In this document: positions 40,999 to 53,016 of the stretch, one piece after another
Numbering within the stretch: position 1 is the first letter of the stretch
Layout: each line of letters begins with the position of its first letter
From: Polynucleobacter sp. AP-Melu-500A-A1
GTDB lineage: Bacteria; Pseudomonadota; Gammaproteobacteria; Burkholderiales; Burkholderiaceae
DNA: 64,000 bases
Assembly: GCF_018882125.1 (NCBI RefSeq)
Contig: NZ_JACVOZ010000001.1
Coordinates: 124,001-188,000 of the forward strand
Direction: 5' to 3'
The notes under the pieces: generated by a model
Database searches by the model: none
What the model was told of the DNA's origin: nothing
Seen by the model: only the letters and a program-made list of their open reading frames with translations
Made by a program: the position numbers and the translations under genes

Positions 40999-41554
40999 AG
41001 AAATTCGGTAGCAAGGTCACTTGTCGACCCTCATGCAAGATGCATTGATCTACGATTTTTAATCCGATGCTAGAAGCCAGCTTTTCAAAATCAGCTACAG
41101 TGAGCACGCGAACGTTTGGTGTGTTGTACCACTGGTAAGGCAGACTCTTTGAGACTGGCATACGCCCTAGACCCACGGCTAAACGATGCGACCAATGGCC
41201 GAAGTTTGGAAAAGACACAATCGACTCTTTTCCTACGCGCACAACTTCGCGCAAGATCTTTTCAGTTTGATGGATAGTCTGCAAAGTCTGAGAAAGAACG
41301 ACCGTATCAAAACTATTGTCCTCAAACAGCGCCAGGCCACCCTCTAAGTCTTGCTGAATAACATTGATGCCTTTTTGCACACAAGATAAGACACGCTCAT
41401 CGTCAATCTCAACTCCATAGGCATGCACTGGTTTTTGTTTTTGTAAGAACTCCAAAAAGCTACCATCGCCGCAACCCAAATCTAAGACCTGGTAATCCGG
41501 TGAAATCCAATTGGCTATTGCTGCAAAGTCTGCACGCTGAGTAATCACGGTCAT
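40961..41554 (-). CDS. metW: MetW methyltransferase-like protein
   Basis: 197 residues. SAM-dependent methyltransferase fold with [15 protein letters not shown] near 24-38, the [10 protein letters not shown] second strand near 45-54, and the [20 protein letters not shown] stretch. MetW is needed together with MetX for homoserine acylation in many Proteobacteria that lack MetA. It overlaps metX by 4 bases (ATGA), so it is translationally coupled. Confidence 0.95.
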   Translation of the reverse strand: MTVITQRADFAAIANWISPDYQVLDLGCGDGSFLEFLQKQKPVHAYGVEIDDERVLSCVQKGINVIQQDLEGGLALFEDNSFDTVVLSQTLQTIHQTEKILREVVRVGKESIVSFPNFGHWSHRLAVGLGRMPVSKSLPYQWYNTPNVRVLTVADFEKLASSIGLKIVDQCILHEGRQVTLLPNFFGSLALFRVRRA

Positions 41555-42690
41555 GATTGAACCTCAAGCATTTTTTCAAAATAAGCACGAATCAGATTGT
41601 GGTATCGCGAATCATCTAATAAGAATGCATCATGTCCATGTGGCGCATCGATTTCTGCATAGCTCACTTCACTCTTATTGCTCAGCAAAGATTGCACTAT
41701 CTCGCGACTGCGGTTCGGTGGAAAACGCCAATCGGTTGAAAAGCTCACTACTAAAAATTTTGCATGGACCTCAGCCAAAGCGCGATTCAGGCTACCTTCA
41801 TAACGACGTGCCGGATCAAAATAGTCAAGGGCACGAGTAATGAGCAGGTAAGTATTGGCATCAAAGTAGGTTGAAAACTTATCACCTTGATGACGCAAAT
41901 AGCTTTCTACTTCAAATTCCACATCAAAGCTAAATCGGTAATCATGAGACTCGCCATTAGGACGTTGTAACTCGCGCCCAAATTTTTCAGCCATATCATC
42001 ATCCGATAAGTAGGTGATATGGCCCACCATCCGCGCTAGTCGTAGGCCGCGTTTTGGCACTACCCCATGTTCGTAGTAATTGCCGCCATGAAAATCTGGA
42101 TCAGACAAAATAGCGTTACGCGCTACTTCATTAAAGGCAATATTCTGTGCGCTCAATCTGGGAGTTGAAGCTACGACTATGCAATGGTCTAAGCGCTTTG
42201 GAAATTGAATAGCCCAAGCCATTGCTTGCATACCGCCCAAGCTTCCGCCCATGACTGCGGCAAATTTACGAATACCCAATTTATCTGCTAGCCGAGCTTG
42301 AGTATTTACCCAATCTTCCACTGTCACTACCGGAAAGTCGGCGCCATAAGGTTTGCTTGTGGCAGGATTAATGCTCATTGGACCGGTAGATCCAAAACAA
42401 GAACCTAGATTATTTACACCAATCACAAAGAAACGATTTGTATCGACTGGTTTACCAGGACCAATCATGTTATCCCACCAACCAATGTCTTCAGGATCCG
42501 CCGGACTAGGTCCAGCAACATGATGTGACGCATTTAATGCGTGGCAAATTAATACAGCGTTACTTTTATCAGCATTTAACTTGCCGTAGGTTTCGATGAC
42601 CAAATCGTAGCCAGATAACATGGCGCCACTTTGCAAAGGCAGTGGCTCGGCAAAATGGATAGTATTTCTAGAGAGATGCAGCTCACTCAT
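41551..42690 (-). CDS. metX: Homoserine O-acyltransferase
   Basis: 379 residues. Alpha/beta-hydrolase fold: nucleophile elbow [10 protein letters not shown] near 147-156 with the catalytic Ser, and the catalytic Asp and His in the C-terminal [10 protein letters not shown] and [10 protein letters not shown] segments. It acylates homoserine (succinyl- versus acetyl-CoA use cannot be told here), first committed step of methionine synthesis. Coupled to metW downstream and overlapping slmA by 4 bases upstream. Confidence 0.95.
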   Translation of the reverse strand: MSELHLSRNTIHFAEPLPLQSGAMLSGYDLVIETYGKLNADKSNAVLICHALNASHHVAGPSPADPEDIGWWDNMIGPGKPVDTNRFFVIGVNNLGSCFGSTGPMSINPATSKPYGADFPVVTVEDWVNTQARLADKLGIRKFAAVMGGSLGGMQAMAWAIQFPKRLDHCIVVASTPRLSAQNIAFNEVARNAILSDPDFHGGNYYEHGVVPKRGLRLARMVGHITYLSDDDMAEKFGRELQRPNGESHDYRFSFDVEFEVESYLRHQGDKFSTYFDANTYLLITRALDYFDPARRYEGSLNRALAEVHAKFLVVSFSTDWRFPPNRSREIVQSLLSNKSEVSYAEIDAPHGHDAFLLDDSRYHNLIRAYFEKMLEVQS

Positions 42691-43337
42691 TCTGAGAGAA
42701 GGATGCGCAAACTAATATCAGAGGCTTCCGTTGGCAGCTTTTTGAAACCGCTGCGAGCAAAGCGATGCCAGCGTCCCAAAACAAAACTCATCAACATGGC
42801 AGCACGAATACTGACTTCTTCTTGACCTAGCTGCGCCCATACACCGCCTTGGGTCTGAGCAATACGGAGCGATTGTTTAAGGGAGGCCTCTACACGATCT
42901 AAGACCTGAGTAATACGCTCTTGTAAGCGATCATCCTCTTGTAGCAAAGCATCGCCTAAGAGAACACGTGTCATACCCGGATTTTTTTCAGCAAAGAATA
43001 AGAGCATCTGCAAAATGCCACGAGCTTGTGCAAGCCCTGATTCTTCTTTTTGATTGATTTGATTAATCAAGCCAAAAACAGTTTGTTCAATAAAAGAAAT
43101 GAGGCCTTCAAACATTTGCGCCTTACTTGCAAAATGTCGATAAAGCGCTGCTTCTGATACTTGAATTTTTGCTGCTAAAGCTGCAGTGGTAATGCGCTCA
43201 CCCTTAGGGTTTTGCAACATCTCAGCAAGGACCTGCAGAATTTGTAGGCGACGCTCACCAGGCCGAGGACGCTTACGTACCTTACCGGCATCAGCGCTGC
43301 TGCCATCAATATCTGTAGTCTCTGAAGGATTGCGCAT
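42687..43337 (-). CDS. slmA: Nucleoid occlusion factor SlmA (TetR family)
   Basis: 216 residues. N-terminal basic disordered stretch ([22 protein letters not shown]), then the TetR helix-turn-helix [31 protein letters not shown] split across about 48-79, and an all-helical ligand domain. SlmA binds specific DNA sites and blocks FtsZ ring formation over the chromosome. Lies between argB (9 bases upstream) and metX, an arrangement seen in other betaproteobacteria. Confidence 0.9.
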   Translation of the reverse strand: MRNPSETTDIDGSSADAGKVRKRPRPGERRLQILQVLAEMLQNPKGERITTAALAAKIQVSEAALYRHFASKAQMFEGLISFIEQTVFGLINQINQKEESGLAQARGILQMLLFFAEKNPGMTRVLLGDALLQEDDRLQERITQVLDRVEASLKQSLRIAQTQGGVWAQLGQEEVSIRAAMLMSFVLGRWHRFARSGFKKLPTEASDISLRILLSE

Positions 43338-43346
43338 AGTCTCTGG

Positions 43347-44249
43347 TTATCTTGAGCGGATCATGGTTCCGAATGCTTGTTCGGTCAAAATCTCTAACAA
43401 CAGGGAATGTTCAATCCGGCCATCAATGATGTGCACTGAATTGACCCCGCTTTTTGCAGCGTCTAAGGCAGAGGAGATCTTGGGCAGCATGCCACCAGAA
43501 ATCGTGCCATCAGCAAATAGCCCGTCAATCTCCCGTGCTGTAAGGTCCGTTAAAAGCGTGCCATTTTTATCCATCACACCGGGAATATTGGTCATCATGA
43601 CCAATTTCTCTGCATGCAGAATTTCAGCCATCTTACCGGCAACTAAATCAGCATTGATGTTATATGCCTGTCCTTCTTCGCTAAAGCCAATTGGAGAGAT
43701 CACCGGAATAAAAGCATCGTCTTGCAAGGCCTTAACAACCGCAGGATTGATTGCCTCAATTTCACCAACAAAACCTAAGTCAATCATTTTGCCTGGCTGC
43801 TTGTCGTCAGGAACCAACATTTTCTTGGCACGAATCAAGCCACCATCTTTACCAGTCAAGCCTACAGCTTGACCACCAAAGTGATTAATCAACATCACAA
43901 TATCTTGCTGGACTTCACCACCCAGAACCCACTCCACCACTTCCATTGTTTCTTCATCCGTGACGCGCATGCCCTGAATGAAGGTTCCGGTTTTACCAAT
44001 CTTTTTTAGCGCTTCATCAATTTGTGGGCCGCCGCCATGAACCACTACTGGATTCATACCAACGAGCTTAAGCAAAATTACATCGCGCGCAAAGCTTTCT
44101 TTCAGACGGTCTTCGATCATGGCATTGCCGCCGTACTTAATCACGATTGTCTTGCCGTGATAGGAGCGAATGTAAGGCAAAGCCTCAGCAAGAATCTCCG
44201 CCTTTAATAAAGGCGGGATATCACTAATAGTAGGTAAATGCTTAGTCAT
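43347..44249 (-). CDS. argB: Acetylglutamate kinase
   Basis: 300 residues. Amino-acid kinase fold: [12 protein letters not shown] near 29-40 with the phosphate-binding Lys, [14 protein letters not shown] near 70-83, [12 protein letters not shown] near 129-140, and [13 protein letters not shown] near 193-205. It phosphorylates N-acetylglutamate in arginine synthesis. It is 14 bases downstream of dksA on the same strand. Confidence 0.96.
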   Translation of the reverse strand: MTKHLPTISDIPPLLKAEILAEALPYIRSYHGKTIVIKYGGNAMIEDRLKESFARDVILLKLVGMNPVVVHGGGPQIDEALKKIGKTGTFIQGMRVTDEETMEVVEWVLGGEVQQDIVMLINHFGGQAVGLTGKDGGLIRAKKMLVPDDKQPGKMIDLGFVGEIEAINPAVVKALQDDAFIPVISPIGFSEEGQAYNINADLVAGKMAEILHAEKLVMMTNIPGVMDKNGTLLTDLTAREIDGLFADGTISGGMLPKISSALDAAKSGVNSVHIIDGRIEHSLLLEILTEQAFGTMIRSR

Positions 44250-44263
44250 TGCAGCTTAAAAAT

Positions 44264-44749
44264 TTATTCGCCAAATAATTTTTGGCGTAGTTCGCGACGC
44301 TCTTGAGCCTCAAGAGATAAATTGGCTGTGGGCCTTGCAATTAAACGATTGAGGCCAATCGGCTCGCCCGTTTCTTCGCACCAGCCATAGTCACTAGACT
44401 CAATACGCGCCAAAGCTTGCTCTACCTTTTTCAGCAACTTGCGCTCACGGTCACGAGTACGCAATTCCAATGCATGCTCTTCTTCAATCGTTGCACGATC
44501 AGCTGGATCCGGAACTAAAATATTTTCACGCAAATGCTCAGTAGTTTCTGATGCATTTTTCAGAATATCTTCTTTAAGCGTTAATAATTTTTGACGGAAA
44601 AAATCTAACTGCGCAGCATTCATGTAGTCCTTGTCGGACATCTTCAATAATTCAGCTTCAGTTAAAGGCGCGCCTTTTGGAGCCTTAGTACTCGCTGCTT
44701 TGCTGCTAGCTTTTGCTGCTGCTGGTTTTGTTGCTGTTTTTACCGTCAT
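44264..44749 (-). CDS. dksA: RNA polymerase-binding protein DksA (cysteine-poor)
   Basis: 161 residues with an Ala/Lys-rich N-terminal extension (1-28), a coiled coil (about 52-115) ending in the loop DPADRATIE whose Asp residues reach the RNA polymerase secondary channel, and a C-terminal zinc-finger-like domain. The four ligand positions of E. coli DksA align with C124, T127, S145 and A148, so zinc cannot be held in the usual way. It works with ppGpp to reset transcription. A good promoter lies upstream at 44798-44826. Confidence 0.93.
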   Translation of the reverse strand: MTVKTATKPAAAKASSKAASTKAPKGAPLTEAELLKMSDKDYMNAAQLDFFRQKLLTLKEDILKNASETTEHLRENILVPDPADRATIEEEHALELRTRDRERKLLKKVEQALARIESSDYGWCEETGEPIGLNRLIARPTANLSLEAQERRELRQKLFGE

Positions 44750-44797
44750 CTCATTCTTTCCTGGGTTTGAAGCATTATTGCCTCATTCTGCCAAAGT

Positions 44798-44826
44798 TTT
44801 ACAGTCCTTTAATCAATATTCTTCAA
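44798..44826 (-). promoter_or_regulatory. dksA: Predicted sigma-70 promoter of dksA
   Basis: TTGAAG (44826-44821), a 17-base spacer and TGTAAA (44803-44798) on the minus strand, about 50 bases before the dksA ATG. The rest of the 122-base gap shows no strong terminator for the upstream COG0523 gene. Confidence 0.45.
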
Positions 44827-44871
44827 GATTTAGTAATATTGACCGTGGCGGCGGATTGTACCCGAATCTTG

Positions 44872-45924
44872 CTAGACCAAACATCCCTCAAGCCCTGCCA
44901 GTAGGGTGTCCTTAGGCAAATCAATACCAATAAAGACCATCCGGGTTTGCTTGGGCTCAGTACCCCATGGACCAGCTAAATCGCTGCCCATCATCTGGTG
45001 AACCCCCTGGAAGACTACTTTTCGGTTACTGCCCTTTACAAATAACACCCCTTTGTAGCGCAACATCTTCTCCCCGAAGACCTCCAAAATGCCGCCCAAA
45101 AAATCTTCCAATTTTTTATGATCAAAGGGTTTATCACTACGAAAAACAAAGGATTGAATACGGTCAGTATGCCCCGCATGACCATGGTGCTGGTCATGGC
45201 TATGGTCATGCCCACAAGTGCTGTGATCGTGGTCATGAGCGTGATCGTGACCATGGTCGTGGTTATCTTGCTCCAAGAAATGGGGGTCAATATCTAACTT
45301 GGCATTGAGATTAAATCCCTTCAAATCTAGCACTGCATTTAAAGGCACTACACCTTTAGAAATTCCAGTAATAGGGGCTCTAGGGTTCATATGCATTAGA
45401 CGGTTACGCAAGGCTTCTACTTCTGTGGGTGTCACAAGATCAGTCTTAGTGATGAAGATCTGATCAGCAAAGCCCACTTGGCGTTGGGCTTCTTCATGTT
45501 CAGTTAGTTGCTGTGGGCCATGTTTAGCATCTACCAAAGTAACCACTGCATCTAAGACATAGTGATCTGCAACATCATCATCCATAAAGAAAGTTTGTGC
45601 GACTGGCCCAGGATTGGCTACTCCGGTCGTCTCAATCACAACCCGATCAAAACTAATCTTTTTGTTTTTGCGCTGCTCCCACAGTTCATTTAGCGCCTCT
45701 ACAAGATCGCCCCGAATCGTGCAACAAATGCAGCCATTGCTCATCTGCACAATATTCTCTTGGTTGTCTTGGACCAAAATATCGTTATCAATATTTTCTT
45801 CACCGAATTCGTTTTCAATCACAGCAATTTTTTTACCATGCTCTTCGGTAAGAATGTGCTTTAACAAAGTAGTTTTGCCGCTTCCTAAAAAGCCCGTCAA
45901 AATAGTTACCGGAATTAATGCCAT
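44872..45924 (-). CDS. COG0523 family metallochaperone GTPase (CobW/YjiA-like)
   Basis: 350 residues from the ATG at 45924; a TTG at 45939 would add five residues. G1 motif GFLGSGKTT near 12-20, the metal-binding CxCC (GCICC) near 66-70, TKTD-type guanine motif, and a His/Asp-rich region of about 33 residues near 218-250 in the insert, with many His-Asp-His repeats. This family delivers zinc (or nickel or cobalt) to target proteins using GTP. It lies upstream of dksA, whose zinc site is missing. Downstream of xerC on the same strand. Confidence 0.92.
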   Translation of the reverse strand: MALIPVTILTGFLGSGKTTLLKHILTEEHGKKIAVIENEFGEENIDNDILVQDNQENIVQMSNGCICCTIRGDLVEALNELWEQRKNKKISFDRVVIETTGVANPGPVAQTFFMDDDVADHYVLDAVVTLVDAKHGPQQLTEHEEAQRQVGFADQIFITKTDLVTPTEVEALRNRLMHMNPRAPITGISKGVVPLNAVLDLKGFNLNAKLDIDPHFLEQDNHDHGHDHAHDHDHSTCGHDHSHDQHHGHAGHTDRIQSFVFRSDKPFDHKKLEDFLGGILEVFGEKMLRYKGVLFVKGSNRKVVFQGVHQMMGSDLAGPWGTEPKQTRMVFIGIDLPKDTLLAGLEGCLV

Positions 45925-45993
45925 CAATGATCCAATCAAAATCTAGAAGTAATGCGATCCCACAGCGGGAAACCTAGTATCTTACCGAGTTCC

Positions 45994-46995
45994 TCAGCCT
46001 TTGCTAGCCTTTGCGCGAGGATGCGCTTTATCGTATGCCTGAGCGAGATGCTGAAAATCTAAGGAGGTATAAATCTGGGTGCTGGCAATGCTGGCATGTC
46101 CGAGCATTTCCTGGACTGCCCGCAAATCTTGGGAAGACTGCAGAACATGGCTGGCAAAGCTATGGCGCATCATGTGGGGATGAACATGCGTAGGTAGGCC
46201 CGCACGCATGGCCAAGGTGCGCAACCTAGCCTGAACGGTCCGTGGTGATAGCCGCTTGCCCGTTGCAGACAGAAATAAGCCCATAGAGTGCTCAGAGTAG
46301 GTGCCTGCATCTCGCAGCTCTCGCCAAGCCAAAAGAGATCTCATGGCTGGCCCCCCAACGGGAACAGAACGTCTTTTACCACCCTTGCCTAAAACAGTGA
46401 CTTCAGCTGCATCCCAATCTAACCAGCCAGCAGACTCATTCTGTCGATCTTTACTTTGCATCACGTCAATTCCTAAAAGCTCAGATAAACGCAGTCCAGA
46501 GGAATACAACAAATCAATAATTGCGGCATCGCGAATAGACTCCAAATCTTTTTTCTCATTTGCCTCTTGAATAGCCTGATTAACCAAAGCTAGAGCCTGC
46601 TCTACAGAAAGTGCTTTGGGTAATGACTTGAGGCGCTTAGGAGCCTTTACATCATCAACTGGGTTAGCGATCAGATTGCTCGCCACCTTACCAGCGCGGG
46701 CATCTCTACGGGCATCTTTTTCTGTAAGCCACGCATACCAACCACGCCATGCTGATAGCGCTCGGGCAATACTTCTCGAGGATTTTCCCTGGGAATGTAA
46801 GCGGCCCGCCCAACGGCGCACATGACCATTACTCACCTTTAATAAATCAATTGAGTCTTCCAGGGCAAAATTTTGCAGTTCGCTTAAATCCAATTGATAA
46901 GCTGTCAACGTATGCTTTGATAGTTGACGCAATACGTGCAACTCATGCAAATACTCTTGCACGAGGGGGTGTAAATCAGTCAGCTGTAATGTCAT
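45994..46995 (-). CDS. xerC: Tyrosine recombinase XerC
   Basis: 333 residues from the ATG at 46995; a longer frame to 47085 would run well into DUF484 and adds non-family sequence. N-terminal SAM-like core-binding domain (YLHELHVLRQLSKHTLTAY), then catalytic residues Arg in SSGLRLSELLG, Lys in GKGGKRR, HxxR in HMMRHSFASH, His in LGHASIAS and the nucleophile Tyr in TQIYTSLDF. It resolves chromosome dimers at dif with XerD. Overlaps DUF484 by 20 bases. Confidence 0.94.
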   Translation of the reverse strand: MTLQLTDLHPLVQEYLHELHVLRQLSKHTLTAYQLDLSELQNFALEDSIDLLKVSNGHVRRWAGRLHSQGKSSRSIARALSAWRGWYAWLTEKDARRDARAGKVASNLIANPVDDVKAPKRLKSLPKALSVEQALALVNQAIQEANEKKDLESIRDAAIIDLLYSSGLRLSELLGIDVMQSKDRQNESAGWLDWDAAEVTVLGKGGKRRSVPVGGPAMRSLLAWRELRDAGTYSEHSMGLFLSATGKRLSPRTVQARLRTLAMRAGLPTHVHPHMMRHSFASHVLQSSQDLRAVQEMLGHASIASTQIYTSLDFQHLAQAYDKAHPRAKASKG

Positions 46996-47650
46996 AAGCT
47001 TGGATACGATCCAAAGCTGCAGCGGTGAGTTCAGCAATCTGACGCAAGTAGAAAGCCCCCATATCGTCAGTAAAGCGGGTTTCATCTTTGCTAGCTAGCA
47101 ATAGAAGTGCAGGAGATTGATTGACGCCAATACTTTTGCCCAAGGGCAAACCAATCGCCACCATGCTTTGCCACTCGGGATCAATGGTAGTTTGACTAGC
47201 CAACAAATCAACGCTCGCGGCGGCTAATTCTTTTGCTGAGCCGCACAAAGGCGTATCAATCCATGGGCCAAAAGCAGAATTAGGCGCCAGCAGTAAAGAT
47301 GCTTCGACTTCAAATACTTCGGCTAAACCAGCAGTAATCGCCGCCTCAACCTCTGCCTTGTTATTTGCCTTCATAAGACACATTAACCAAGCAACCAAAC
47401 TTTGCTGAGTCTTATCGTTGCGACTACCAAAATGCAACATCTCACTCAAACGACGATTGAGTTCTTGGTTTTGAGTACGCAATACTGTCATCTGACGCTC
47501 TTGCAGAGAAATTGCACGATCTTCATGGGGATGCTTAATCCGAATTTCATTAAACAGATCAGCATAGCGCTCAAAGAATCCAGGGGTTGAACGCAACCAC
47601 TCTGCTACTAATTCTTCTTGCTCGGCCTGCTTTGGATCAATTGCGCTCAT
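46976..47650 (-). CDS. DUF484 family protein
   Basis: 224 residues from the ATG at 47650 (a TTG three bases upstream is also in frame). Family pattern: WLRSTPGFFERYADLFNEI near 17-36, ISLQERQMTVLRTQNQELNRRL coiled coil near 47-68, and a C-terminal GAF-like domain. Function unknown; usually found next to xerC and, in gammaproteobacteria, dapF. Here the pair with xerC is kept, but dapF is 9 kb away. Confidence 0.88.
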   Translation of the reverse strand: MSAIDPKQAEQEELVAEWLRSTPGFFERYADLFNEIRIKHPHEDRAISLQERQMTVLRTQNQELNRRLSEMLHFGSRNDKTQQSLVAWLMCLMKANNKAEVEAAITAGLAEVFEVEASLLLAPNSAFGPWIDTPLCGSAKELAAASVDLLASQTTIDPEWQSMVAIGLPLGKSIGVNQSPALLLLASKDETRFTDDMGAFYLRQIAELTAAALDRIQAYDITAD

Positions 47651-47683
47651 CAATTTCTTTCTTAAATTTAGTATTGCACTTCA

Positions 47684-49156
47684 TCAGCTCAATTTCTTAC
47701 GTAATAGCTCGTTCACTTGACCAGGGTTAGCTTTGCCTTGTGAGGCTTTCATTATCTGACCTACCAAGGCATTAAACGCCTTTTCTTTGCCCGAGCGGAA
47801 CTCTTCTACTGATTTCTGGTTAGCAGCAAGTACTTGGTCAATGATGACTTCCAAAGCGCCGCTATCACTAATCTGCTTGAGTCCCTTAGCATCAATAATT
47901 TGATCCACTGTACTCAACACTTTGCCAGCTAGCGCTTCATCCCAAAGAATGGCAAAGATATCTTTAGCAATCTTGTTGGAAATAGTACCGTCAGCAACGC
48001 GCGTTAATAATGGTGCTAAATGCTCTGCTGTTAAGGGCGCATCTGCAGTAGAAATACCAGCACGATTTACAGCGGAAGCAAATTCACCTGCGATGAGATT
48101 GGCAGCAGCCTTTGCTAGGGATTTGCCGACAATGGCTAACAAGGCTTCGAAGACTTGGGCAATATCACGATCTTGCGTCAATAACTGTGCATCGTAGGCA
48201 CTTAAACCATATTCGCTTTGCCACTGGCTCCTTAGTTGCGCTGGTAGTGCTGGCATCTGGCTGCGCACCAGGGCAATCCAGGCATCATCAATGACCACTG
48301 GCAACAAGTCTGGATCAGGGAAATAGCGATAGTCGTTAGCATCCTCTTTGCTGCGCATGCTACGCGTCTCTCCGCGATCGGGGTCATATAAGCGCGTCTC
48401 TTGCACGACGGTACCGCCGTCTTCAATCAATTCAATTTGGCGGCGCACCTCATATTGAATGGCTTCTTCCAGAAAGCGGAATGAGTTCAGATTCTTAATC
48501 TCGCAACGTGTACCAAATGCTGTCTGTCCTTTTGGTCGAACGGACACGTTTGCATCACAGCGGAAAGAACCTTCTTGCATATTGCCATCACATACTCCCA
48601 ACCATACAACCAGACTGTGCAAGGCTTTTGCATAAGCAACTGCTTCAGCAGCGCTGCGCATGACAGGTTCAGTCACAATTTCAAGTAAAGGTGTGCCAGC
48701 ACGATTTAAATCGATGCCACTTGAAGCTTCACCGTGAGGGCCAATAAAACCCTCTTCATGAACCGACTTACCGGCATCTTCTTCCATGTGGGCGCGAGTG
48801 AGCTGCACAACTTTAACTTCATCGCCAACCAGAATTTCTAGTTGACCCCCGACTACTACCGGAATTTCAAACTGGCTAATTTGATAGCCCTTAGGTAGAT
48901 CAGGATAGAAATAATTTTTGCGGGCAAAAATACTCGCTGGGGTAATTTTGGCGCCTACTGCTAAACCAAAGCGAATTGCATGCTCAACGGCTTGACGATT
49001 TAGCACAGGTAAGACACCGGGTAATGCCAAATCAACCGGGCATGCTTGGGTATTTGGCTCAGCACCAAAACGAGTACTTGCACCACTGAATATCTTAGAT
49101 TGTGTTTGTAACTGTGCGTGGGTCTCTAGACCAATAACGACTTCCCATTCCATCAT
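47684..49156 (-). CDS. gatB: Asp-tRNA(Asn)/Glu-tRNA(Gln) amidotransferase subunit B
   Basis: 490 residues from the ATG at 49156, which overlaps the gatA stop as ATGATG; a frame reaching 49186 lies inside gatA. N-terminal [12 protein letters not shown], the zinc or tRNA-cradle region, [21 protein letters not shown] signature [16 protein letters not shown] near 157-172, and the C-terminal helical/YqeY-like tail [14 protein letters not shown]. It activates Glu- or Asp-tRNA for amidation. Third gene of gatC-gatA-gatB. Confidence 0.96.
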   Translation of the reverse strand: MMEWEVVIGLETHAQLQTQSKIFSGASTRFGAEPNTQACPVDLALPGVLPVLNRQAVEHAIRFGLAVGAKITPASIFARKNYFYPDLPKGYQISQFEIPVVVGGQLEILVGDEVKVVQLTRAHMEEDAGKSVHEEGFIGPHGEASSGIDLNRAGTPLLEIVTEPVMRSAAEAVAYAKALHSLVVWLGVCDGNMQEGSFRCDANVSVRPKGQTAFGTRCEIKNLNSFRFLEEAIQYEVRRQIELIEDGGTVVQETRLYDPDRGETRSMRSKEDANDYRYFPDPDLLPVVIDDAWIALVRSQMPALPAQLRSQWQSEYGLSAYDAQLLTQDRDIAQVFEALLAIVGKSLAKAAANLIAGEFASAVNRAGISTADAPLTAEHLAPLLTRVADGTISNKIAKDIFAILWDEALAGKVLSTVDQIIDAKGLKQISDSGALEVIIDQVLAANQKSVEEFRSGKEKAFNALVGQIMKASQGKANPGQVNELLRKKLS

Positions 49157-50670
49157 GCCACCCCGCCAGCTTGTCGCAAATGCCAATCACAGGCTTGCTG
49201 ATATTGATGCGCCACTTGCAACAAGCGTGCTTCAGAAAAATAATTGCCGATTAATTGCATACCGATTGGCAAATTATTTGAACTAAATCCACACGGCACA
49301 CTCATCGCAGGCAGCCCTGCCAAATTGGTCGACAATGTATAAATATCTTCTAAATACATTTGTACCGGGTCTTTTGACTTCTCCCCCAAGCGCCAGGCTA
49401 CATCTGGGGCTACTGGGCCAAGGATGACATCACATTCTTTAAATGCCGCTTGAAAATCTGCAGCAATAATGCGACGAATTTTTTGCGCTTGTAAATAGTA
49501 AGCGTCATAGTAACCATGACAGAGCACATAGGTGCCAATCAAAATACGGCGCCTTACTTCAGCACCAAAACCTTCGGTGCGAGACTTCTGGTACATATCA
49601 CCAAGATCTTTGTACTCGTTCGCACGCAGCCCATAACGCACGCCATCAAAGCGACTCAAATTACTAGATGCTTCTGCTGGTGCTAAAACGTAATACACCG
49701 GAATAGATAACTTCGTTTTTGGCAAACTCACTTCAACTAATGTGGCGCCTAGGTTTTCTAAAAGCTTAGCGGCCTCATTCACTGACTTAGCAACATCATT
49801 AGCTAAACCTTCAGCAAAAAACTCTTTGGGTAAACCAACACGCAAACCCGCCAAAGGCTTTGCTGCATTTACATTACCTTCTTGCCAATCCTGATTGAGA
49901 TATCGACCATAGTCTTCACCCGAGTCGGCCAAAGAGGTGGAATCGCGTGGATCATGCGATGACATGGCTGAGAGTAAGAGCGCGCAATCTTCCGCAGTCT
50001 TCCCCATAGGACCTGCTTGATCGAGCGATGATGCATAAGCAATCATGCCGTAACGAGAAACGCGCCCGTAACTCGGCTTAATACCAGTCAAGCTACAAAA
50101 AGCGGAAGGCTGACGAATCGAGCCGCCAGTATCAGTGCCAGTAGCAATGGGTGCCAGCCCGGCAGCAACCGCAGCCGCTGATCCACCAGATGATCCACCA
50201 GACACATGGTCAGGATTCCAGGGATTTAAAACTGGCCCATAGGCGGAATTTTCATTGGAAGAGCCCATTGCAAACTCATCCATATTGGTCTTTCCAAGAC
50301 AAACCATGCCCACACCATGGGGATTAGACTCATTCGGAATACCCAGATTGGCAACGACCGTTGCATCAAAAGGACTCTGATAGCCTGCCAATATTTTGGA
50401 GGCGGCAGTAGACTTCCAGCCGCGCGTTACAAAGACATCCTTATGGGCTAATGGGATACCAGTTAATTTGCCCGCTTTACCAGCAGCAATCAGAGAGTCT
50501 GCTTTAGCTGCTTGATCTAAGCTTAAGTGAGCATTTACATCAAGAAAGGCATTCCAGTGTTTTCCAGCCTCAATTCGGTCTAAAAAGTACTGGGTGAGCT
50601 CAGTGCTTGAAACCTCTTTTGCGGCTAAGGCTTTTGCCATTAAGGCGACGGAAGTGTTGTGCCAACTCAT
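49153..50670 (-). CDS. gatA: Asp-tRNA(Asn)/Glu-tRNA(Gln) amidotransferase subunit A
   Basis: 505 residues. Amidase-signature fold: catalytic Lys in LAHKDVF near 73-79, the [15 protein letters not shown] loop near 157-171 with the Ser-cisSer, and the nucleophile Ser in [11 protein letters not shown] near 178-188. It releases ammonia from glutamine for the GatB-bound tRNA. Stop-start overlap with gatB and with gatC. Confidence 0.96.
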   Translation of the reverse strand: MSWHNTSVALMAKALAAKEVSSTELTQYFLDRIEAGKHWNAFLDVNAHLSLDQAAKADSLIAAGKAGKLTGIPLAHKDVFVTRGWKSTAASKILAGYQSPFDATVVANLGIPNESNPHGVGMVCLGKTNMDEFAMGSSNENSAYGPVLNPWNPDHVSGGSSGGSAAAVAAGLAPIATGTDTGGSIRQPSAFCSLTGIKPSYGRVSRYGMIAYASSLDQAGPMGKTAEDCALLLSAMSSHDPRDSTSLADSGEDYGRYLNQDWQEGNVNAAKPLAGLRVGLPKEFFAEGLANDVAKSVNEAAKLLENLGATLVEVSLPKTKLSIPVYYVLAPAEASSNLSRFDGVRYGLRANEYKDLGDMYQKSRTEGFGAEVRRRILIGTYVLCHGYYDAYYLQAQKIRRIIAADFQAAFKECDVILGPVAPDVAWRLGEKSKDPVQMYLEDIYTLSTNLAGLPAMSVPCGFSSNNLPIGMQLIGNYFSEARLLQVAHQYQQACDWHLRQAGGVA

Positions 50671-50960
50671 TCAATCACCTTTGGCACTAGGAAGTATCCG
50701 CCATGCTGTGCAGGGGCAGATTGCATATTTTCAGAGCGATGATCTGACTCAGTAACTTGGTCTAACCGCAATGGCTGGGCTAACTCACGTAAAAATAGAA
50801 TTGGATGTGCAAGGGGCTCTAAGCCGCTGGTATCAACTGCCTGCATTTCTTCTACCAAAGAAAAAACGGCCTGCAATTGCGGCAAAACCGCTTCGGCTTC
50901 TGCCTGATCTAACTCAAGCATGGATAGGTGCGCAATGCGCTGGACATCATCAAGTTTCAT
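50667..50960 (-). CDS. gatC: Asp-tRNA(Asn)/Glu-tRNA(Gln) amidotransferase subunit C
   Basis: 97 residues from the ATG at 50960 ([17 protein letters not shown], the usual GatC opening). An upstream in-frame ATG at 50978 adds six residues and has AGGA directly before it, too close for a good ribosome site, so the start remains uncertain. Conserved [21 protein letters not shown] near 38-58. A small chaperone-like subunit that threads between GatA and GatB. Divergent from mreB with about 60 bases between. Confidence 0.9.
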   Translation of the reverse strand: MKLDDVQRIAHLSMLELDQAEAEAVLPQLQAVFSLVEEMQAVDTSGLEPLAHPILFLRELAQPLRLDQVTESDHRSENMQSAPAQHGGYFLVPKVIE

Positions 50961-50997
50961 AGGGGGCTGGAGTATCATTCCTATATATTTTTATTAA

Positions 50998-52065
<1,068 letters not shown>

Positions 52066-52089
52066 GCGACATACACGTCGATCAGGGCA

Positions 52090-53016
52090 TTGCGACATAG
52101 CGCTCCACCACTTTTCAGACAGGGCATTCCAGCCTTACTTAAACTGATTGTCTGTCTGTCGATCAGCATTGCTCTAATGCTGATCGATTTTCGCTTCAAA
52201 GCGCTTGATCCTATTCGTAATAACGTCAACTGGATATTGCGTCCACTTGAGTACGTGATGATGATGCCTCGCAATATTTATGAATCGAGCTCAGAATATT
52301 TCACCACGCGCGGTACGCTTGATCAAGAAAACCAAACCTTAAAAGTACGCCAAGCTGAACTCTCCTTGCTTGCAAATCAATCTGAATTCTTGATGGTAGA
52401 AAACCAAAATTTGCGTCAACTCATGACATTGCAAAAGCAGGTGCCATTTAAAACACTACCGGTAGAAATTCTGTTTAATCCCATTAATCCCATTTCACAA
52501 CGCATCGTGGTCAATCGCGGTAGCGAAGATGGCCTTAAGTTGGGTAATCCGATCGCAAATGATGCTGGCATCCTAGGTCAAGTGGTGCGTATTTATGATC
52601 ATTCTGCCGAAGTGTCTTTACTAGAAGATCGAGACTTCGCTGTACCCGTCCAAGTTGCCCGTAATGGCCTGCGGGCTGCAGTATTTGGTGCCGGGCGGGG
52701 AAATCCCTTGGAATTACGCTATTTGCCAGTTGCGAGTGACTTAGAAGTCGGCGATATTTTGCTGACATCAGGAATTGATGGGGTATATCCCCCAGGCTTT
52801 GCGGTTGCAGTCATCAGCAAAATTGAGCGCAATCTAGATAAAAACTCCTCAAATGTATTTTGCACTCCGATTGCCCCCGTTAATCGCTATCGTCAGGCAT
52901 TGGCTTTTTTATATGATCCGAAATTTGATGCTAAAGCGCCAAGTGCGTCCGACAAATCAGGGGTAGTGACTAATGCTCCTGGTCGTCGCCAAACCCGTGC
53001 TCGAGGAATGCAATGA
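52090..53016 (+). CDS. mreC: Rod shape-determining protein MreC
   Basis: 308 residues from a TTG at 52090, chosen because MRHSAPPLFRQGIPA matches the family N-terminus and there is no ATG before the membrane helix. One transmembrane helix (about 20-38), a periplasmic coiled coil (LDQENQTLKVRQAELSLL), then the two beta-barrel domains with SQRIVVNRGSEDGLKLGNPI. It links MreB to periplasmic synthesis enzymes. The C-terminal tail is Arg/Ala/Ser-rich. Overlaps mreD by 4 bases. Confidence 0.95.
   Translation: MRHSAPPLFRQGIPALLKLIVCLSISIALMLIDFRFKALDPIRNNVNWILRPLEYVMMMPRNIYESSSEYFTTRGTLDQENQTLKVRQAELSLLANQSEFLMVENQNLRQLMTLQKQVPFKTLPVEILFNPINPISQRIVVNRGSEDGLKLGNPIANDAGILGQVVRIYDHSAEVSLLEDRDFAVPVQVARNGLRAAVFGAGRGNPLELRYLPVASDLEVGDILLTSGIDGVYPPGFAVAVISKIERNLDKNSSNVFCTPIAPVNRYRQALAFLYDPKFDAKAPSASDKSGVVTNAPGRRQTRARGMQ

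Noticed and set aside
42660..42700. Methionine-related riboswitch upstream of metX
   Set aside because: metX overlaps slmA directly; no untranslated leader exists.
45036..45290. Repetitive His/Asp coding stretch as a possible CRISPR or tandem repeat
   Set aside because: The CAT/GAC repetition encodes the His-rich metal-binding segment of the COG0523 GTPase; no spacer-repeat periodicity.
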